DNA of 64,000 bases from Tritrichomonas musculus (Eukaryota; Parabasalia; Tritrichomonadida; Tritrichomonadidae): contig JAPFFF010000010.1 of the NCBI GenBank assembly GCA_039105265.1, positions 1,674,001 to 1,738,000 of the forward strand. The letters run 5' to 3'. The notes below the pieces were generated by a model that was not told the DNA's origin, did no database searches, and worked only from the letters and a program-made list of their open reading frames with translations. The number at the start of each line of letters is the position of its first letter. Position 1 is the first letter of the stretch. Of this stretch, positions 60,779 to 64,000 are shown piece after piece. A program made the position numbers and the translations under genes.

Positions 60779-61125
60779 GGATTTAAGAAATGTATGATGT
60801 TATTTATTGTTTCTTTCATAGGTTCTACCAACTTCGTTATTTCACGAATTTGCTGTATCTCTTTTTTTAGTTCATCTAGCTCGTTGTCAATATCATATTG
60901 TGAATTTTGCTTCATTTTTTTGAGGCTCAACACATTCTTGATTCTAGTTATTCGATACCCTTTTATGAGATATAATTTATTGAGTTTATGCGTCGTAAGT
61001 TTATCCATCTCTTCTTTATTCTTGTTATAGTATAAATTGAATTCATCAACTGTATCAAACTCTTTCGTATGCTTTGAGATAGGCTCGATTACTTTGATGT
61101 CGTTCATTTCCTTTTCAATAAACAC
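60721..61125 (-). CDS. Small coiled-coil Polinton protein
   Basis: Up to 134 residues. MFIEKEMNDIKVIEP allows a second start at Met 7. The sequence is lysine- and glutamate-rich and predicted coiled-coil (DELKKEIQQIREITKLVEP). Its 3' end overlaps the 3' end of the ATPase gene on the other strand. No family is recognised; it could be a scaffold or minor virion protein. Confidence 0.55.
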   Translation of the reverse strand: MFIEKEMNDIKVIEPISKHTKEFDTVDEFNLYYNKNKEEMDKLTTHKLNKLYLIKGYRITRIKNVLSLKKMKQNSQYDIDNELDELKKEIQQIREITKLVEPMKETINNIIHFLNPQMEMEVLPPSDTCTIRQE

Positions 61126-61139
61126 AAATAAAATTCATC

Positions 61140-61475
61140 TTACTTCAACAAAGGAATATCAAATCTTCCTGGATTTCCTACAGGCCCGCTAATAGGCTGA
61201 GACCAACTATTATTTGTATTTCTTATTCCAACTGCGTTGTAAGGTCCTCCGGCCGTCCCCGCTCCGTTTACTCCCAAAGACTTTCCTCCAGCAAATTTTC
61301 CAGCATAATCACCTATTTTATTGATTACATTTCCTACAGGTCCGCCTATTGCCCCGCCAAGTACTGGAGCGACTTTTGACACAATTTCAGCACCTTTTTT
61401 CAGTACCGGTAATGCTTTTCCGATTACGTTTTTTGCTCCGTTAATGATGTTTTTAAACCAACTTCCGAATGCCAT
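61140..61475 (-). CDS. Small hydrophobic, Gly-rich Polinton protein, possible capsid cement protein
   Basis: 111 residues. It begins MAFGSWFKNIINGAKNVIGK with an amphipathic helix, then a glycine/valine/alanine-rich stretch (VLGGAIGGPVGNVINKIGDY). Adenovirus pVI-like and other membrane-active internal capsid proteins have this look, and a gene of this kind commonly sits next to the major capsid gene. The assignment is by composition and context only. Confidence 0.55.
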   Translation of the reverse strand: MAFGSWFKNIINGAKNVIGKALPVLKKGAEIVSKVAPVLGGAIGGPVGNVINKIGDYAGKFAGGKSLGVNGAGTAGGPYNAVGIRNTNNSWSQPISGPVGNPGRFDIPLLK

Positions 61476-61545
61476 TTCCTTTTAAGTAAAATGTTCATAT
61501 AACAAACTTTACAACTCCTTTATTGTCATTTTTATATTAAATCAA

Positions 61546-63435
61546 ATGACCTACTACAACGCACAGACCAAAAATTTAGGAAATGATGAAGGCGATGTTC
61601 TCTCATTTTTCCAGTCAAAATTACGAAATCTCATTCAAAGAAATGGAGGAGACAATACATTTTCTTTCGTCATGGAGGAGTTCAAAGACAAAGACGCCCC
61701 ACTCCCAGTCGGCACAAAAACACGTATTAAATTATCTCATTCCGGCCATACAATCACCCAAATTGAAAAGTCTTTTACTACAATTCTCCTTGATTTCATC
61801 ATTAAATTGTCCCAGCCCATTGACGTATCTGCAGATACAAACGGATTGATGAAAATATTTGTCGGATTCAAGAATGCTGTAGAATTTTATGAAGATTGTC
61901 GCTTCTGGATAAATGATAAACTTTTAGGTTCATATCGACAAGACGAACTCCAAAGAGAATCTTTCGCCTATAACTCCATCAAACCTCGTGATGCAAAAGC
62001 AACATCAAAATATTCTCATTCAACTTGGGAAAATGTCAGTCAATTCTCCCCATCTGTTTGCGGTTGTTATGTCGATTTAAAGGATATTGCTGACGGCCAA
62101 CCACATAAATTTACCATTGAATTGACCATCCCATTTGTCGACCAACTTGCTCTTCAGGCATGGCAGTTATATCCAAACGCAATTTGTGGAGAGATAGAAG
62201 AAGAGGTCAAAACATCTTTACGCGCTCTTGTCTGGGCACAAATCAATCCAAATATCGTTAAGGAAACTCTACAATTTTTGGAAGACAAAGAAATTGCTGA
62301 AGAAATGCCTGCTGTCATCCCAATATCAAGAAAATTCACACAAATAGGCCGTCCGTCTGTTATTGTTTCTCATTATTCCGCCAAACCAACTCCTTCCCAA
62401 AAACTTCATATCGAATACCAAAGATACAAAGGAGCAAATGTCTATGATGACGATGTTTTGGAACATCCAACAATCAATTTCGGATATACTGACGAAGAAT
62501 TTACAAAATATGGAGTTTCAAGAGATGATGTCAATAAAAAAGAATTTGCAGAGTTAATCGCAGCAGCTAATCCAGACAAACCATTGGATCCAGGAGATAC
62601 TGTCAAAATTATCAAAAGTGAATTGAAAGGAGCCTTACTCGCCACAACAAAATCGGACAATATCAACCTCAAAACAGAGAAAATTACTTTGGATGTCCTT
62701 GGAGGAACTATTCAATTGGGTCGTTCAAATTTGGCAGGTTTTGGTCTCAAACCAGATGTTTATCAAGGACTTGTCAGAGAATTACAAACTCCTTTATTGA
62801 TTCCGTCTCAGGAACTTACAAGAGAAATTTTCGAAGGAACTGCCAAAGTAAACGGTCTCGAAATCAGTAAGTCAATTCCATTGAGAAATGCGACAAATAT
62901 CACAATGATGTTTCCAAAATCTCCTGCTGACATTACTTGTTTCGACAATATTATGTATCAAAATGTCCAGCTCGTAGTTAATAAAAGAACATATCCAGAC
63001 ACAGAATTTGCCAATACTTGTGCTGCAAGATTTTATCAACATCAGCTTATCGCAAACGAACTAGATGGAGCCTTAGAAGCCACACAAGAATTTGAAGACT
63101 CTTTCACACAGCCATTAAACGACCCAGCAACAGGAAAAAGATATACAAATTGCCGCTCAGACGGAACATCTTTTGGTATAAACTTCCAACTTGAAAGGAG
63201 CAATGCAGGCTATGTATTTGACGGAATAGATACTGGAAGTACTTCAATAACCGTTACGTTCAGAGGTCAGCCAATGTATCGTGGCGATGATGACACATAC
63301 TTTATTCCCGACCCAGATTTTCCAGACCAACATCCTCCCAGTCCAGAAATGTGGCTTTGTTCTGATACATATTTCACTTGGAGCGTTAATGGAGTCGAAT
63401 ATTATCAGACTGGCGTTCCACAAGGCTACGCGTAA
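61546..63435 (+). CDS. Polinton major capsid protein (double jelly-roll type)
   Basis: 629 residues. Position between ATPase and minor capsid genes, length and beta-rich pattern fit the Polinton major capsid protein. Features include an N-terminal helical arm (MTYYNAQTKNLG), FTTILLDFIIKLSQPIDVSA strands, FEDSFTQPLNDPATGKRY near the end, and a C-terminal strand cluster with SITVTFRGQPM. The double jelly-roll is inferred from family knowledge, since the fold cannot be read directly. The start follows TTATATTAAATCAA. Confidence 0.75.
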   Translation: MTYYNAQTKNLGNDEGDVLSFFQSKLRNLIQRNGGDNTFSFVMEEFKDKDAPLPVGTKTRIKLSHSGHTITQIEKSFTTILLDFIIKLSQPIDVSADTNGLMKIFVGFKNAVEFYEDCRFWINDKLLGSYRQDELQRESFAYNSIKPRDAKATSKYSHSTWENVSQFSPSVCGCYVDLKDIADGQPHKFTIELTIPFVDQLALQAWQLYPNAICGEIEEEVKTSLRALVWAQINPNIVKETLQFLEDKEIAEEMPAVIPISRKFTQIGRPSVIVSHYSAKPTPSQKLHIEYQRYKGANVYDDDVLEHPTINFGYTDEEFTKYGVSRDDVNKKEFAELIAAANPDKPLDPGDTVKIIKSELKGALLATTKSDNINLKTEKITLDVLGGTIQLGRSNLAGFGLKPDVYQGLVRELQTPLLIPSQELTREIFEGTAKVNGLEISKSIPLRNATNITMMFPKSPADITCFDNIMYQNVQLVVNKRTYPDTEFANTCAARFYQHQLIANELDGALEATQEFEDSFTQPLNDPATGKRYTNCRSDGTSFGINFQLERSNAGYVFDGIDTGSTSITVTFRGQPMYRGDDDTYFIPDPDFPDQHPPSPEMWLCSDTYFTWSVNGVEYYQTGVPQGYA

Positions 63436-63470
63436 AAAAAACAGTAAAAAAAATATTTTTTTGCACATCC

Positions 63471-63803
63471 TCAATACTCTAACTTCAAGAAAACAGTGAA
63501 GTTATCAGGTTTTATTTCGTTCCCTTCTGCGTCTGTAAACCATATCCTAAACTCTCTTTTTGTCCCGACAAATTCGTATTTCCTATTATCGTCTGGAGGA
63601 GTCAAATTAGCATACCAGACAAGAGAATCTTCGTACTCATCTCTTTGAATAAATGAAGCGTGCATTTCTGTTTCTCCGTCCAGATATCCATTACAGGTGG
63701 CTCGACAAAATTGGAAGGAAATATATCGTTTATTCAATGAATTTGTGAATTCTGAGGGCAAAATATTGTTGTATTTCTTGGTAATGAAGTATGTCTTGGG
63801 CAT
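63471..63803 (-). CDS. Small beta-rich Polinton protein, possible minor capsid (penton-like)
   Basis: 110 residues, MPKTYFITKKYNNILPSEF, with alternating strands (RKYEFVGTKREFRIWFTDAE; FTVFLKLEY). It is short, beta-rich and placed directly behind the major capsid gene. A single jelly-roll penton would be larger, so it may be a fibre-head or accessory protein. The assignment is by context. Confidence 0.5.
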   Translation of the reverse strand: MPKTYFITKKYNNILPSEFTNSLNKRYISFQFCRATCNGYLDGETEMHASFIQRDEYEDSLVWYANLTPPDDNRKYEFVGTKREFRIWFTDAEGNEIKPDNFTVFLKLEY

Positions 63804-63817
63804 TTATTTATTTTAAA

Positions 63818-64000
63818 ATGACTGCAATACTGACTAAACAGAACGCTTTAGACGGTGCATTTATAGGCGGCTCAAAGAATCCTTCCTCAATAAACTGTGA
63901 TGAAATAAGCGCCAAAACAGCTGATATAGAACAAGATTTGACCGTTGGAGGAGATATAAATTTGGGAGGAATCTCTCTGAAATCTCAATTAATCAACCAT
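63818..64000 (+). CDS. Start of a fibre-like Polinton gene (runs out of window)
   Basis: 61 codons, from MTAILTKQNALDGAFIGG to LKSQLINH at the edge. The pattern AKTADIEQDLTVGGDINLGG is typical of repetitive tail-fibre or virion-appendage stalks, comparable in style to the fibre-like blocks at 36946-39486. It diverges from the gene at 63471-63803, with 14 bases between the two ATGs. Confidence 0.55.
   Translation, partial: MTAILTKQNALDGAFIGGSKNPSSINCDEISAKTADIEQDLTVGGDINLGGISLKSQLINH

Larger units (their letters stand above)
57067..64000 (+). mobile_element. Polinton/Maverick, left part, looks whole within the window
   Basis: From about 57067 base composition rises in GC and gene density is high. 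The order is a small unknown gene, a 662-residue protein, packaging ATPase, two small minus-strand genes, major capsid protein, a small minus-strand capsid-type gene and a fibre-like gene that leaves the window. No break is seen in the visible genes, so the copy looks young. The presumed edge AGTAGTATATG at 57067-57077 fits the AG-type ends of Polintons, and a TIR-like non-coding stretch of about 290 bases precedes the first gene. Polymerase, integrase, protease and the far end would lie beyond 64000. Confidence 0.85.

Overview
The window is AT-rich eukaryotic DNA. It has long intronless genes packed on both strands, AT-only spacers, and gene families typical of parabasalids: ankyrin fragments, Pmp-like beta-helix surface proteins, BspA-type leucine-rich repeats, Rab GTPases, many protein kinases, Maverick/Polinton elements and Tc1/mariner elements. 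Several genes carry an initiator-like TCA motif within a few tens of bases of the ATG. I infer a trichomonad, probably a Tritrichomonas-like species because of the very high AT. This rests on gene content and style, not on a database match.

Layout. 1-3163: a broken ankyrin gene and a surface beta-helix membrane protein (-). 3699-8099: a helicase-like protein ending in an RBR ubiquitin-ligase module (-). 10261-15459: a 1732-residue protein of unknown function (+). 16043-19239: a 49-residue small gene, a decayed kinase, a Rab7-like GTPase with a long tail and a decayed surface-protein fragment. 19774-27854: an Hsp70 cluster of three genes: a long Hsp70-like protein (-), a divergent Hsp70 (+) and a protein-kinase/Hsp70-ATPase fusion (-). 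The fusion shares near-identical DNA tracts with the first gene. 29294-33804: an M1 aminopeptidase (+) and a second kinase (-), with a palindrome and a non-autonomous transposon between them. 34346-35341: another non-autonomous transposon.

35531-43248 is an old, decayed Polinton relative. A mariner element (37667-38952) and a repeat-expanded Tc1-like element (39674-42563) have inserted into it. 43605-47300 holds a hypothetical gene, a fold-back MITE, a gene split by a TGA codon, and spacer. 47320-50355 encodes a VIT-vWA protein with a complete 76-residue ubiquitin-like domain ending LRLRGG in its middle and BspA-type repeats after it. 51141-54015: a divergent tubulin, a two-stop pseudogene and ribosomal P2. 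54016-57066 is AT-rich spacer with a MITE whose empty site survives in a neighbouring repeat copy.

57067 to the window end is the left part of a second Polinton. It looks young: it is richer in GC and its genes look whole. In order it carries a small unknown gene, a 662-residue virion-type gene, a packaging-type ATPase, two small genes on the opposite strand (one like a small hydrophobic capsid cement protein), the major capsid protein, a likely minor capsid protein and the start of a fibre-like gene. Its first two genes have decayed relatives, in the same order, in the older Polinton.

The items most worth a second look are the embedded ubiquitin with its apparent processing site, the kinase/Hsp70 fusion with its patchwork of near-identical and diverged tracts, the helicase-RBR fusion, and two elements with intact 8-bp target duplications.
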